In this document: one piece after another, positions 27,079 through 36,701 of the stretch | How the letters are laid out: the number at the start of each line of letters is the position of its first letter | How positions within the stretch are numbered: position 1 is the first letter of the stretch | From: Pirellulimonas nuda | GTDB taxonomy: Bacteria > Planctomycetota > Planctomycetia > Pirellulales > Lacipirellulaceae | Reading direction: 5' to 3' | DNA length: 64,000 nt | NCBI RefSeq assembly: GCF_007750855.1 | Contig: NZ_CP036291.1 | Coordinates: 4,526,001-4,590,000 of the forward strand | The notes under the pieces: generated by a model | Databases searched by the model: none | Seen by the model: only the letters and a program-made list of their open reading frames with translations | Told to the model about the DNA's origin: nothing | Program-made: the position numbers and the translations under genes

Positions 27079-27825
27079 GAAAAGGGGACATTCTACTTAT
27101 TGACGGCGGCCTAGGCGCCGACTAGCCTGCACGGATGCCCCGCACCTCCCGCGCCTCGGCCGGCAACGTCTGCTACCACGTGCTGAACCGTGGCAACGCG
27201 CGGATGACCGTCTTCCACAAAGACGAAGACTACGCGGCGTTCCTCAAGCTGCTCGGCGAGGCCAACGAGCGGGTTTCGATGCGGCTGCTGGCCTTCTGCC
27301 TGATGCCCAATCACTTTCATTTGGTCGCCTGGCCGCGACGCGACGGCGACCTCAGCCGCTGGATGCAGTGGCTGCTCACCGCCCACGTGCGCCGCTACCA
27401 CCGCCACTACCGTTCGTCGGGCCACGTCTGGCAGGGGCGGTTCAAGGCGTTCCCGGTCGAGTCCGACGACCACCTGCTGACGGTCATGCGCTACGTCGAG
27501 CGCAACCCGATTGCGGCCAAGACAATCCCAATCCGCAAGGCGCAGAACTGGCCCTGGTCGTCGGCGGGCCGGCCCCCGAGGGGGACCGAACCGGTAGCGC
27601 TCGATCCGGGCCCGGCGCCCCGGGGAGCGTCGTGGCCCGAATGGGTGAATCAGCCGCTCGACGAGCAGGAGCTGGCGGAGCTGCAAATCAGCCTCGAGCG
27701 GGGCCGCCCGTACGGCGGCCCCGATTGGCAGCGCTCGACCGCCGGCAAGCTGGGGCTAGAGTCAACGCTCCGCCCCCGCGGCAGGCCCAGGAAGAAAACG
27801 CAGTAAAGTAGAATGTCCCCTTTTC
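27079..27825. mobile_element. REP-associated transposase unit with perfect 20-bp inverted ends
   Basis: The 20 bases at 27079-27098 (core aaaaggggacattctactt) are repeated in perfect inverted orientation at 27806-27825. The unit contains only the tyrosine transposase gene 27135-27806; the right arm begins at the last base of the coding region. It resembles a RAYT gene flanked by its own REP half-sites. Confidence 0.85.
27135..27806 (+). CDS. REP-associated tyrosine transposase (Y1_Tnp, RAYT)
   Basis: 223 residues. The HUH nuclease motif is HFH in CLMPNHFHLVAWP at about residues 55-67, and the catalytic tyrosine is in RYVERNPI at about 122. HVWQGRFKAFPVESDDHLL near 98 is typical of the IS200-like RAYT group. 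Such proteins nick single-stranded REP hairpins and are thought to spread them. It is flanked by a perfect inverted repeat, and related aaaggggac palindromes occur elsewhere in the window, consistent with action in trans. Length and domains look intact. Confidence 0.93.
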   Translation: MPRTSRASAGNVCYHVLNRGNARMTVFHKDEDYAAFLKLLGEANERVSMRLLAFCLMPNHFHLVAWPRRDGDLSRWMQWLLTAHVRRYHRHYRSSGHVWQGRFKAFPVESDDHLLTVMRYVERNPIAAKTIPIRKAQNWPWSSAGRPPRGTEPVALDPGPAPRGASWPEWVNQPLDEQELAELQISLERGRPYGGPDWQRSTAGKLGLESTLRPRGRPRKKTQ

Positions 27826-28057
27826 GTTGCCCTTTTCGTTGCCAAGCGGGGGTTGTGGGAGATTTTGAGGATGGGTTTCCCCGGGGAGGCCCCGGGGGGG
27901 CCGGGTCATCGACGTGGCGGGCGGGCTGCGGGGACCGGCATACGACGAGACCCCCCCCCCCCTGGAAGCACCGCAACGTAGTGGCCCCAAAGGCGCCCAG
28001 GGCACGATGCAAGCCGCATCGTGCCTGGGCGGGACATCCGGTTGAAGACTTTCCTTC
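27826..28057. repeat. Repeat remnants between RAYT and the spondin gene
   Basis: ccttttcgttgc is doubled at 27819-27842. The 22 bases at 27843-27864 equal 23842-23863, followed by a degenerate copy of the same unit (gattttgaggatgggtttcc). A run of more than ten C at about 27950-27961 follows. No gene. Confidence 0.75.
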
Positions 28058-28876
28058 CTAGGCCGTCCGACGCGTCCTCGCGGCGGCCAAGCCGACCAGC
28101 GCCAGGCCGCCCAGCAGCAGCGACGACGGCTCGGGCACCACCTCGAACGACACCCGCAGCACGGGCGTGTCAGCCGCCAGCAGGCTGCTGTCGAACGTGT
28201 AGCCGGCCGCTGTCACCAGCCCGTTAAACGCTTGGAGGTTCGAGAAGTTGAATGTGACCGGGTTGTTCTCGTTGACCCGGTTGTCGTTCACTCCGCCCGG
28301 CAAGAACGCGGCGTTGGCTGGGTCTTGCGTCTCGGAGCCCGCGTCCCAAATCAGCGAAGCGCTCTCCACGATCGTGGGCAAGATCAGGTTCCCCGAGCCA
28401 TCGAACACCTGGTAACGGGTCGGGCTGGCGTTGCCCAGGAAGTGGTCGTTGCTGGGGACCACCATCGTGCCGAACGTGAAGAATTGGTTCGTCGGGTCGA
28501 CCTCGAACACCGCCGAATTGATCTCTCCTGGGGTGATAGGAGGGAAGGCGGCGTCGAACACGCTGCCGAGGTTGGCGTTGGGCTCGGCGGCCTGAAAGGC
28601 GGGGAACCACGTTGAGCCCGACCCCCCCTCCGCGATGGTCACAATCGGCGCCTGGGAGATGTCTGGCTGACCCAGCAAGAACGCGGGGGCGTTGTTGTCG
28701 AACGAGTCGAACGTGCCGTTGCTGAATCCGAACCGCAGCGGCGCCAGCGACACGCTGTTGGCCGGCGCCAAGTTCTCAACGGTGACCCGTATCTGCACGG
28801 CCGACACGACCGAGGGGATCATCAACAGACCGCACGTCACTGCCGCCTGGCGGCCGAGTCGATTGAAGTTCATCAT
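28058..28876 (-). CDS. Spondin-domain protein with PEP-CTERM sorting signal
   Basis: 272 residues with a signal peptide (CGLLMIPSVVSA, cleavage near 26). The spondin-type region begins IRVTVENLAPANSVSLAPLR and continues FGFSNGTFDSFD. The C-terminus is a clear PEP-CTERM signal: VPEPSSLLLGGLALVGLAA followed by ARTRR. It should be exported and processed by an exosortase, which is not in the window, and kept in or on the envelope. CGGAG lies ten bases before the double ATG at 28876/28873; either could be used. Function outside sorting is unknown. Confidence 0.9.
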   Translation of the reverse strand: MMNFNRLGRQAAVTCGLLMIPSVVSAVQIRVTVENLAPANSVSLAPLRFGFSNGTFDSFDNNAPAFLLGQPDISQAPIVTIAEGGSGSTWFPAFQAAEPNANLGSVFDAAFPPITPGEINSAVFEVDPTNQFFTFGTMVVPSNDHFLGNASPTRYQVFDGSGNLILPTIVESASLIWDAGSETQDPANAAFLPGGVNDNRVNENNPVTFNFSNLQAFNGLVTAAGYTFDSSLLAADTPVLRVSFEVVPEPSSLLLGGLALVGLAAARTRRTA

Positions 28877-29273
28877 TGTCTCTACGCTCCGAGTTTTTTG
28901 GAAACCGCTACAAAGGAGGCCGGTACAGAGGGATTTGACGCTGCTGGCAGGGGCGGACCTCCGAAACCGCATGCCAGGGGCCTTTCGCTTTCAATTCACT
29001 GGCGACTCCGCAATACTGCCGGGGGTTCGTTGCACGTCCTCAACAAACTAGCCCAGATCGGCGTAGCCGACGGTGAGCCGTCGTACAGACGCCCGGACGC
29101 GGCGCAGCGACAGTAAGGTGGCTTACACAACCGGGGCGGTGCAGGGCCAAACGGATTGAAACCTCAACAACGTTACAGGGTCGAACCGCACCAACGATGG
29201 CTCGCACTTACGCTTCCACAGCCCGGCGGCGCCCGCTACGCAGCCACAAACTCCGCCGCGAAGCGGCAGCAGC
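28877..29273. other. Divergent gap between the spondin and Crp genes
   Basis: Nearly 400 bases that should hold promoters of two divergent genes. I see no coding frame, strong hairpin or clear promoter consensus. The sequence ccgacggtgagccgtcg near 29068 is a weak palindrome. Confidence 0.4.
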
Positions 29274-29993
29274 ATGTCTGAAACGCTCTGGTACCTGAAG
29301 CAGTGCGACCTGCTGCGGCGGATTGCGCCCGAGCAGCTAGCCCGCGCCGAGGCGTCCTGCAGGGCGCGGGAGTTCGCCCGCGGCCAGCCGATCTACATGC
29401 CGTCGGACGCGGCGTCTGGGGTGCTGCTGCTGGCTCGGGGGAGGGCAAAGATCGCCAGCTTTAGCGATGACGGCAAGCAGACCATTCTCGCATTCATCGA
29501 GCCGGGCGAGCTGTTCGGGGAGCTTGCCCTGGTGGAGGGGGGGCCCCGCGATGAGTACGCCGAAGCGGTCGAGAAATCGCTGGCCATCTTGATGCCGGTA
29601 GACGTGCTCCACCGCCTGTTAGAGACCAGCCCCACCGCGTCGCTCGGCGTGACCAAGCTCATTGGCCTCCGCCGTCGGCGGATCGAGCGCCGACTCAAAT
29701 ACCTGCTGTTCAGGTCGAACAAAGAGCGGCTGGTGAGCCTGCTGCTGGAGCTGGCGGAGCAGTATGGCCAGCAAACCCTCGAAGGGGTACGGCTCGGGAT
29801 CAAGCTCTCGCACCAAGACCTCGCCAGCATCATCGGCAGCACCCGCGAAACGGTCACGGTGCTGCTGAACGAACTGCAGGGCGCCGGCATGCTGCGTATC
29901 GGACGGCGCAAATTGCTGCTGACCAATCTGGCGGGCCTGGCGGCGAGTGTCCATTCCACCGAACCCAAACTGCCCGAGTCCGCCCTCCGCTAG
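29274..29993 (+). CDS. Crp/Fnr-family transcriptional regulator
   Basis: 239 residues. The cyclic-nucleotide-binding-like domain (about 10-125) includes GVLLLARGRAKIASFSDDG and IEPGELFGELALVEGGPRDE, equivalent to the phosphate-binding cassette but without the exact RSA of cAMP-binding Crp. The HTH_Crp domain (about 150-220) has the recognition helix in HQDLASIIGSTRETVTVLLN. There are no N-terminal cysteines for an iron-sulfur cluster, so it is not a classical Fnr. The effector is unknown. The small zinc-finger membrane gene 30105-30545 follows on the same strand. Confidence 0.92.
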   Translation: MSETLWYLKQCDLLRRIAPEQLARAEASCRAREFARGQPIYMPSDAASGVLLLARGRAKIASFSDDGKQTILAFIEPGELFGELALVEGGPRDEYAEAVEKSLAILMPVDVLHRLLETSPTASLGVTKLIGLRRRRIERRLKYLLFRSNKERLVSLLLELAEQYGQQTLEGVRLGIKLSHQDLASIIGSTRETVTVLLNELQGAGMLRIGRRKLLLTNLAGLAASVHSTEPKLPESALR

Positions 29994-30104
29994 GCATAAT
30001 GCGTGCAACCCGCCGGTAATGTGGTGGAGCATACGGAGCGTAGCGAGCAGATAGACGATACTTCAACGTCGAGATCGGCCCCCAGGCCACAGGACCCCCC
30101 TCCC

Positions 30105-30545
30105 ATGCCAACAACTCAGCCCACACCGAACGGTTCTGGCCGGAACGACTCTGGCTGGTCGAAGTGCCCCCCCGGCGCGCTGGTCGCAACCGGCGCCAGG
30201 CTCCGCTCCGCGGAGCGTGGCCGGAGGCTCCGCGCGGCCACGCTGGGCGCGTCGCTTTGCGGCACGCTCGCCGTGTGTGTGGCGCTGGGGCTGCTGTGGT
30301 CCGACCGGTCGGCCGTGAAAGAGATCGTTTGTTCGGCCTGCACACCCAGATTCGCGCAGTACGCGGCCCACCTCCAAGGCGCGCCCATGGACGCGGCCGA
30401 AGCGGCCGCCGTCGCCCACCACCTTTCTTACTGCCCCTTGTGTCGCCCCAAGTTCCAGCAGCAATACCCTGGGCTGTTGACCGAGGCTTCTCGCGAGCGC
30501 CATCCGCATTACCCGCTGGCGCAGAACGCAATCCTCGGCAAGTAG
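30105..30545 (+). CDS. Small membrane protein with HxxxCxxC zinc-finger motif
   Basis: 146 residues from the ATG at 30105; a GTG at 30003 in frame would lengthen it. A single membrane helix lies at about 44-65 (LGASLCGTLAVCVALGLLW). After it come CSAC at about 75 and HHLSYCPLC at about 106; HxxxCxxC is the zinc-site pattern of anti-sigma zf-HC2 domains, though here the finger follows the helix, so it would be outside the cytoplasm if the N-terminus is inside. It is just downstream of a Crp/Fnr gene and may be regulated with it. No exact family recognised. Confidence 0.6.
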   Translation: MPTTQPTPNGSGRNDSGWSKCPPGALVATGARLRSAERGRRLRAATLGASLCGTLAVCVALGLLWSDRSAVKEIVCSACTPRFAQYAAHLQGAPMDAAEAAAVAHHLSYCPLCRPKFQQQYPGLLTEASRERHPHYPLAQNAILGK

Positions 30546-30738
30546 CCCGGGACTCTTCCGTTGGCTATCACTGTGGACGATGGCTCTGTGGACGATGGCC
30601 GCCGACGTGGACGCCGCCACGATCCCCAGGCGAAGAAATCATTTGCCGCGATTCTTGTAAGAAATAGCCACCCGCCGTCAAACAGTCTATTGCCGCCTGC
30701 GGCGCGGCTCTGGCGACCGATCAGGGACATCGGCTGTC

Positions 30739-31873
<1,135 letters not shown>

Positions 31874-31880
31874 CAGTCTA

Positions 31881-32806
31881 ATTGCCTCCGGCGTTCTCTC
31901 CTGAGCCGGCCGCCGATCGGGTCGCAGCAGCGACCTCCGCTCCGGCTCGACAGAGGGGGGCGCCCCTCCCCCTTCGCCCTCGCATCGGCCCCTCGATTGG
32001 GCGCAGGGCCGATGCGAGGGCGAAGGCGGAGGGGCTTAACCCACTCCCAAGAAAGAAATCAAGCAATCAAACGACAAGTGCAGTGCCTTAGGTAAGACAC
32101 TATCCAGCCAACGGCGCGTGCTCTTGAAGGTCCGCGTGCCGACGTTCCCCAGGAGGCGTTGCGGGTGATCTGGGAGTTTGGGTGCCCCGGAGTTGCTTTT
32201 CTGCTGCCTCGCCTAGGCTTCGGGCTGGGATGTGGGGAGCACGCCGGCGGGCCTTTCTTTCCCCTAGTTTCTCCTCGCAAATAGCCACCCGCGGCGGGAC
32301 AATGGTCGCTGCTACCGATCTGCGCTGCCGCTGCGCCACGCCAACACGCCGACGATCGGCCGTGGCGGGTTGGGCTGCGCGGGTGGTTGGCGCCGTGAGC
32401 AGGCGCGGGGTTTTGTCCCGCAGGTGTCCGCTGGCAGGGGTCTGGTGTCCGGTGCCGGGGGACCAGCAGGGCCGAGAACCCCCTCTGTGGAGGGGCTTTT
32501 GACAGGAGACGCGTCGTTCTTTGGGTCGATTTTCCCGGGGTTTTTGCTGGGGGGGTGGGGTTTTGTCCGAAAATCGATCCGGGGAGTGGGGGGACAAAAG
32601 GACACAAGTACTCCGCTGGGGGCGGGCGGGGCTGGGGGCGTGCGACGTTGGGGGGCGCTGCTCGCTCACGCGTCGGGTTTGCATGGGGGGTATTGGTCCC
32701 TCGCTTACGCGTCGGGCCCCGATGGGGCGATTTGCAATTGGGTGGCGAGGGCGAGCGGGGGCGGTTATGTTCACTGGCGGCGATTCCTGCCACACCACGA
32801 GACGCT
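31881..32806. other. Non-coding repeat-rich stretch before the GH13 gene
   Basis: No credible gene; long open frames on both strands are artefacts of composition. It holds a strong palindrome at about 31968-32033 (cgccctcgcatcggcccctc and its mirror gggccgatgcgagggcg), and two imperfect direct repeats of ctcgctcacgcgtcgggttt near 32662 and cctcgcttacgcgtcgggcc near 32699. Many runs of G and C fill the rest. Confidence 0.6.
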
Positions 32807-34561
32807 ATGCCGCTGGATCGACTGCTCAGCACGCTCCGCCCCCGCCTCGAGCGGATCTACTCGGGCCGCGCGGACGAAGCAGCGGCGGCGATCGGCGCGG
32901 CGCTGGCCCCCTATGCTTCGGGCCCAGTGGTGGGCGACCCAGCTACGACCGGCCCAGTCGCGACCGACCCAGTGGCGGCCGGCGGCGCGGCCGCTCCCGG
33001 TTCACGCTGGACCGAGCGCGACGTCGTGCTCATCACCTACGCAGACCAACTGCGCAGCGCGGGGCGCTCGCCGCTGCGGACGCTGGGCGACTGGCTGCGT
33101 CGCGAGCGGCTGGCGGAACAGATCAACACCGTGCACCTGCTGCCGTTCTTCCCCTCCTCGTCGGACGACGGCTTCTCGGTGGTCGACTACCTGCGGGTCG
33201 ACCCCGAGTCGGGCGACTGGGGCGATGTCGAGGCGCTGGGCGACGACTTCGGCCTGATGTTCGACCTGGTGCTGAACCACGCCTCGCAGCACAGCGCGTG
33301 GTTCCAGAGCTACCTACGCGGCGAGGCGGGTTACGAGCGGTTCTTCTTCGAGGGGGACCCCGCGGCCGACCTGTCGCAAGTGGTCCGCCCGCGGAGCCTG
33401 CCGCTGCTGACGCCGTTCGACACGGCCGCGGGGACCAAGCACGTGTGGACCACGTTCAGCGCGGACCAGGTCGACCTGAACTACGCGGAGCCGGCGGTGC
33501 TGGCGCGGATGCTGGCGGCGCTGTTGGAGTACGCCCGCCGGGGGGCGCGGATCATCCGCCTCGACGCGGTGGCGTTCTTGTGGAAGACGCCCGGCACGAA
33601 CTGCCTGCACCTGCCCCAGACGCACGAGGTGGTGAAGCTAATGCGGGACGTGCTGGACCGCCTGGCGCCGGGCGCCCTGGTGCTGACCGAGACCAACGTG
33701 CCGCACGCGGAGAACGTTTCGTACTTCGGCGGCGTGGGCGCCGAGGGCGTGGGGGACGAGGCCCACATGGTGTACCAGTTCAGCCTGCCGCCGCTGCTGC
33801 TGGAGGCGTTTTCTGCCGGCGACGCGTCGGCGATCCGCGGTTGGCTGGCCAACCTGGCGCCCCCGCCGCCGGGCTGCACGTTCTTCAACTTCACCGCATC
33901 GCACGACGGCGTGGGGGTCCGGCCGCTGGAAGGGCTGGTGAGCGACGCGCGGCTGGCGTCGCTGGTCGACGCGATGCGGGCCCGCGGCGGCTTGGTGAAC
34001 ACGCGTCGCCGGCCCGACGGCAGCGACGCCCCGTACGAGCTGAACATCAGCTACGTAGACGCGTTGGCGCCGGACGACGCCGACCGGGCGCACCACCTGC
34101 GGCGTTTCCTGGCGGCCCAGGCGGTGATGCTCGCCCTGCCCGGCATGCCGGCGGTCTATTTTCACAATCTGGTCGGAACGCAGAACGACTACGCCGGCGC
34201 CCGTGCGACGGGGCAGAACCGCCGCATCAACCGACGGAAGTTTGGGTGGGAAGAGCTAGACGGGGCGCTCGCCGAGGGCTCGCTGCAGCGGGCCATCTAC
34301 GACGGCATGCGCGACCTGCTCAGCCGGCGCGTCGAGTGCCCGGCGTTGCACCCCGACGCGGCCATCGAGCTGCTAGAAACCGGGAGCGACGCCGTGCTGG
34401 CCTTCCGCCGCACCGCGGCCGGCGGCGAGACGCTGCTGTGCGCGGTGAACTTCTCGGCCGAGGCCGTGGAGATCAATTTCGGCAAGAAGCACACGCTGCT
34501 GCCGGGCGAGCACCTGTGGCAATCGGGGCCCGAGGCGCGAGCCAAGCAGTCGAGCCGGTAG
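32807..34561 (+). CDS. GH13_18 phosphorylase (sucrose or glucosylglycerate phosphorylase type)
   Basis: 584 residues from the ATG at 32807; the frame is open further upstream but only through repeat-like DNA. The TIM-barrel pattern of GH13 subfamily 18 is clear: TVHLLPFFPSSSDDGFSVVD near 109, DLVLNHASQHSAWFQ near 154, the nucleophile aspartate in IIRLDAVAFLWKTPGT near 249, the acid/base glutamate in LVLTETNVPH near 294, and FTASHDGVGVRPLEG near 363. The subfamily includes sucrose, sucrose-6-phosphate and glucosylglycerate phosphorylases. With gpgS nearby, glucosylglycerate is a plausible substrate (inference). An Ala/Gly/Pro-rich insert lies at 42-68. The stop codon lies in an inverted repeat. 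Confidence 0.85.
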   Translation: MPLDRLLSTLRPRLERIYSGRADEAAAAIGAALAPYASGPVVGDPATTGPVATDPVAAGGAAAPGSRWTERDVVLITYADQLRSAGRSPLRTLGDWLRRERLAEQINTVHLLPFFPSSSDDGFSVVDYLRVDPESGDWGDVEALGDDFGLMFDLVLNHASQHSAWFQSYLRGEAGYERFFFEGDPAADLSQVVRPRSLPLLTPFDTAAGTKHVWTTFSADQVDLNYAEPAVLARMLAALLEYARRGARIIRLDAVAFLWKTPGTNCLHLPQTHEVVKLMRDVLDRLAPGALVLTETNVPHAENVSYFGGVGAEGVGDEAHMVYQFSLPPLLLEAFSAGDASAIRGWLANLAPPPPGCTFFNFTASHDGVGVRPLEGLVSDARLASLVDAMRARGGLVNTRRRPDGSDAPYELNISYVDALAPDDADRAHHLRRFLAAQAVMLALPGMPAVYFHNLVGTQNDYAGARATGQNRRINRRKFGWEELDGALAEGSLQRAIYDGMRDLLSRRVECPALHPDAAIELLETGSDAVLAFRRTAAGGETLLCAVNFSAEAVEINFGKKHTLLPGEHLWQSGPEARAKQSSR

Positions 34562-34672
34562 CGTCAGCGCCCGGAGTGCCGGGGTGCACGCGACACATTC
34601 CCCAGACATGAGCGCCCGGAGCGCCACAGGTACACGCGACGCACTCCGGGCGCTGACGCTACCGGCTCCATG
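34552..34672. repeat. Inverted repeat overlapping the end of the GH13 gene
   Basis: The arm gagccggtagcgtcagcgcc from 34552 is the mirror of the arm ggcgctgacgctaccggctc ending near 34671. The left arm includes the last codons and TAG stop of the GH13 gene. Confidence 0.9.
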
Positions 34673-34685
34673 TTCGGCGCGGTCC

Positions 34686-34724
34686 AACAAATAAAGCGGG
34701 GCGACCGATTGGCCGCCCCGCTCG
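34686..34724 (-). terminator. Terminator of the DUF2513 gene
   Basis: On the minus strand GCGGGGCGGCC pairs with GGTCGCCCCGC and is followed by TTTATTTGTT, about 25 bases after the stop at 34750. Confidence 0.8.
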
Positions 34725-34749
34725 TGGGTTTCATGGTGTGACGCGGGGC

Positions 34750-35427
34750 CTACACCAAGTGGATGGGCAGCGCGACGCCGACGGTGGGCTCCGCGGCGTC
34801 GACCTCAACGTCGTACACGTCGCGGGCGTAGCCGGGGTAGAAGTAGTCGCGGTCGCGGGTCTCGTACCGCGGCGCGTGGGGGCGCGGGGCTTCGTAACGG
34901 GCTGCTTCGTAACGGGCTGCTTCGTAGCGGGGGCCGTCGTAGCGTTCGCGGTAGTCGGGCCGGGTGCGCACCAGACGCAGCTCGTCCTCGATTAGCGAGT
35001 CGCGCTCGTAGCGGTAGCGGGGCTCGGGCCGGTACGCCGGGCGGTAGTAGGGGCGACGCGGGATGGCCGCGTCGCTGCGGACCACGCCGTCGACGGCCCA
35101 CTTCACCAGCACCGCCTTGATAACGGTCAACGACAACCCGCCGGTTTGTTCCTGCACCAGCCACTTGGCCTCACGCCAACGGGCCTCGCTGCGGACCAGC
35201 TCGGCCAGCTCGTGGCCGGCGTGGGTCAGGCGAACGCAGGGGACGCCGGCGGCGGTGCGGTCGAGTTCCTTGACCATCCCGGCGTCGATCAACAGCCGGA
35301 GGTGGTAGCGGATGCGCTCGTCCGCGTCCTGGGCCTGGCCCGAACGCAGAGAGCCAAGCGAACAATCGGGCCCGTGGCCCTCGATATCCAGCAGCAACTG
35401 CCGGGTGAGGTCGATGTCTCGTTTCAT
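34750..35427 (-). CDS. DUF2513-family protein with Tyr/Arg-rich tail
   Basis: 225 residues from the ATG at 35427. The N-terminal 110 residues fit DUF2513: MKRDIDLTRQLLLDIEGHG, RYHLRLLIDAGMVKELDR, then LTHAGHELAELVRSEARWRE, a winged-helix-like fold often encoded by phages and mobile DNA. The remaining half is different: arginine- and tyrosine-rich, with the repeat RYEAARYEAARYEAPR at about 185-200, probably disordered. This tail is not part of the usual family. The protein is probably a DNA-binding factor. It is flanked by terminators on both sides and is likely a single-gene unit. Confidence 0.75.
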   Translation of the reverse strand: MKRDIDLTRQLLLDIEGHGPDCSLGSLRSGQAQDADERIRYHLRLLIDAGMVKELDRTAAGVPCVRLTHAGHELAELVRSEARWREAKWLVQEQTGGLSLTVIKAVLVKWAVDGVVRSDAAIPRRPYYRPAYRPEPRYRYERDSLIEDELRLVRTRPDYRERYDGPRYEAARYEAARYEAPRPHAPRYETRDRDYFYPGYARDVYDVEVDAAEPTVGVALPIHLV

Positions 35428-35537
35428 GGGTCGGCGCGCCTCCGTGTGCGCAGAGTCGGGTGGTTGAACGGAAAGAACTATGCCCATTGTGCCGGAAACG
35501 GGTCAAGATCGGTTGCGGTTCGCAAACAGGCAGCAAC

Positions 35538-35576
35538 CAAAAATGCCCCCGCAGCGCCGTTGCGCTGCGGGGGCAT
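35538..35576 (-). terminator. Rho-independent terminator
   Basis: On the minus strand ATGCCCCCGCAGCGC pairs with GCGCTGCGGGGGCAT around a four-base loop and is followed by five T. It lies about 110 bases past the end of the ribbon-helix-helix-like gene at 35683. Confidence 0.9.
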
Positions 35577-35682
35577 GGAGAGCAGATTCGCGCCGACCGT
35601 GGGCCAGCGGGTGCTGGGTCCGCGGCTCGCTGGCATTGCAAGCGTACGCCCTAGGACCTAACGCCTCGTGCCTAACGACTTC

Positions 35683-36333
35683 CTAGAAACCACCCTTGAA
35701 GTTGTAGTGCCCGTTTTCTCCCGTGGTCGACACCGAAGTGAACTGAGGTTGGGGCGGCAGGGTCTCGCGCTTCGGCGGGGTCATCGGCAATGTGCTAGCG
35801 GCCGGCATCCCGGCGGCCGGCGTGCTGTCGTTGCTGGCGACGGAGGGCTCCGGCGTGGTGCGGCGCTTGGGCGGGGCGGTCTGTTCGGTCGGGATCATGT
35901 CCTGCTCGATCACCTGAAGAAGCTTTGAGATGCAGAGCTTGTTCATGCTGGTCCGCAGGTCGTGGGCCTCGGTGCGCAGGTACTCGTGCATGCTCTTGGG
36001 GAGCCGAACGGTAATGACGCGGGTCGGCTCGCTGTCGGCGTCGGCGGTGGGCTTCTGCTCGCGCAGCTTGACCAGCATCCGCTGGACCTCGGCGTACTCT
36101 TCGCTGCGCTCGAAGGCGGTTAGCTCGTCGAAGCTGGCGAAGGTGCGGCGGGCCAGGCCGTCGATCCCCAGCACCTCGCGGAAGAACGTCACCCAGTCGG
36201 GCTGCTGATTGAACAGCCGCTGGGCGAATTGCAGGACTTGTTGATTACGACCGGTCGATGTGTTTTCGGTAAGCACGCGTGCGTCTCCATCCATGTGCTC
36301 GGAAGGTAGCGAGGCCGACTCCGGCCCCTGCAT
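35683..36333 (-). CDS. Ribbon-helix-helix-like protein of unknown function
   Basis: 216 residues; an inner ATG at 36294 (MDGDARVL) is an equally possible start. Residues about 105-145 (TRVITVRLPKSMHEYLRTEA, then DLRTSMNKLCISKLLQVI) have the beta strand and two helices of CopG/Arc-type ribbon-helix-helix domains. Before this is a helical domain (NQQVLQFAQRLFNQQPDWVT and FASFDELTAFERSEEYAEVQ). The C-terminus is Pro/Thr-rich and disordered. A role as transcriptional regulator is likely, with unknown target. No toxin partner is adjacent. Confidence 0.7.
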   Translation of the reverse strand: MQGPESASLPSEHMDGDARVLTENTSTGRNQQVLQFAQRLFNQQPDWVTFFREVLGIDGLARRTFASFDELTAFERSEEYAEVQRMLVKLREQKPTADADSEPTRVITVRLPKSMHEYLRTEAHDLRTSMNKLCISKLLQVIEQDMIPTEQTAPPKRRTTPEPSVASNDSTPAAGMPAASTLPMTPPKRETLPPQPQFTSVSTTGENGHYNFKGGF

Positions 36334-36701
36334 TCGTTGCCATCGTCACGGCCGGTCAAGCGATAGCACCAACCTGCTTGCAGTGCTGCACTTACGACGA
36401 ATGCACCCGACTGCCTATTTCCGGGCAGCAGAAGCCCGCCCTGCAGGCGTCCCCTGGGCGCCCAGAAACCGGGCAGCACCCCGAACAACATCGCCCTAGC
36501 TGTCCAGCGCCTGGGAGCTGTCCGCCAATGATCGCAAGTGTCACCTGCCAAACGACTTACGAAAAGCTGGCGAAAAACCCCGGCGACTAGACACAAAAAA
36601 CGCCGTCGGCGCCTGTGTGGCGCCGGCGGCGATTACTAGGCTTGCAGCCGAAAACTACTGCCTTACGCGCAACTAAAAACCAGTCTCTATTGCGATTATT
36701 T
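36334..36701. other. Gap with only a terminator
   Basis: Apart from the terminator at 36593-36630 the 368 bases show no gene or repeat. It should contain the promoter of the minus-strand gene ending at 35683, but no clear consensus is visible. Confidence 0.5.
36593..36630 (-). terminator. Terminator of the sugar isomerase/epimerase gene
   Basis: On the minus strand GCCGCCGGCGCCA pairs with GGCGCCGACGGC (one mismatch) and is followed by TTTTTTGTGT, about 70 bases after the stop at 36702. Confidence 0.9.

Noticed and set aside
32059-32832. Minus-strand open frame with RRVSEGP-like repeats upstream of the GH13 gene
   Set aside because: The repeats come from direct DNA repeats with the core cacgcgtcggg; the frame has no ribosome site or protein-like composition.
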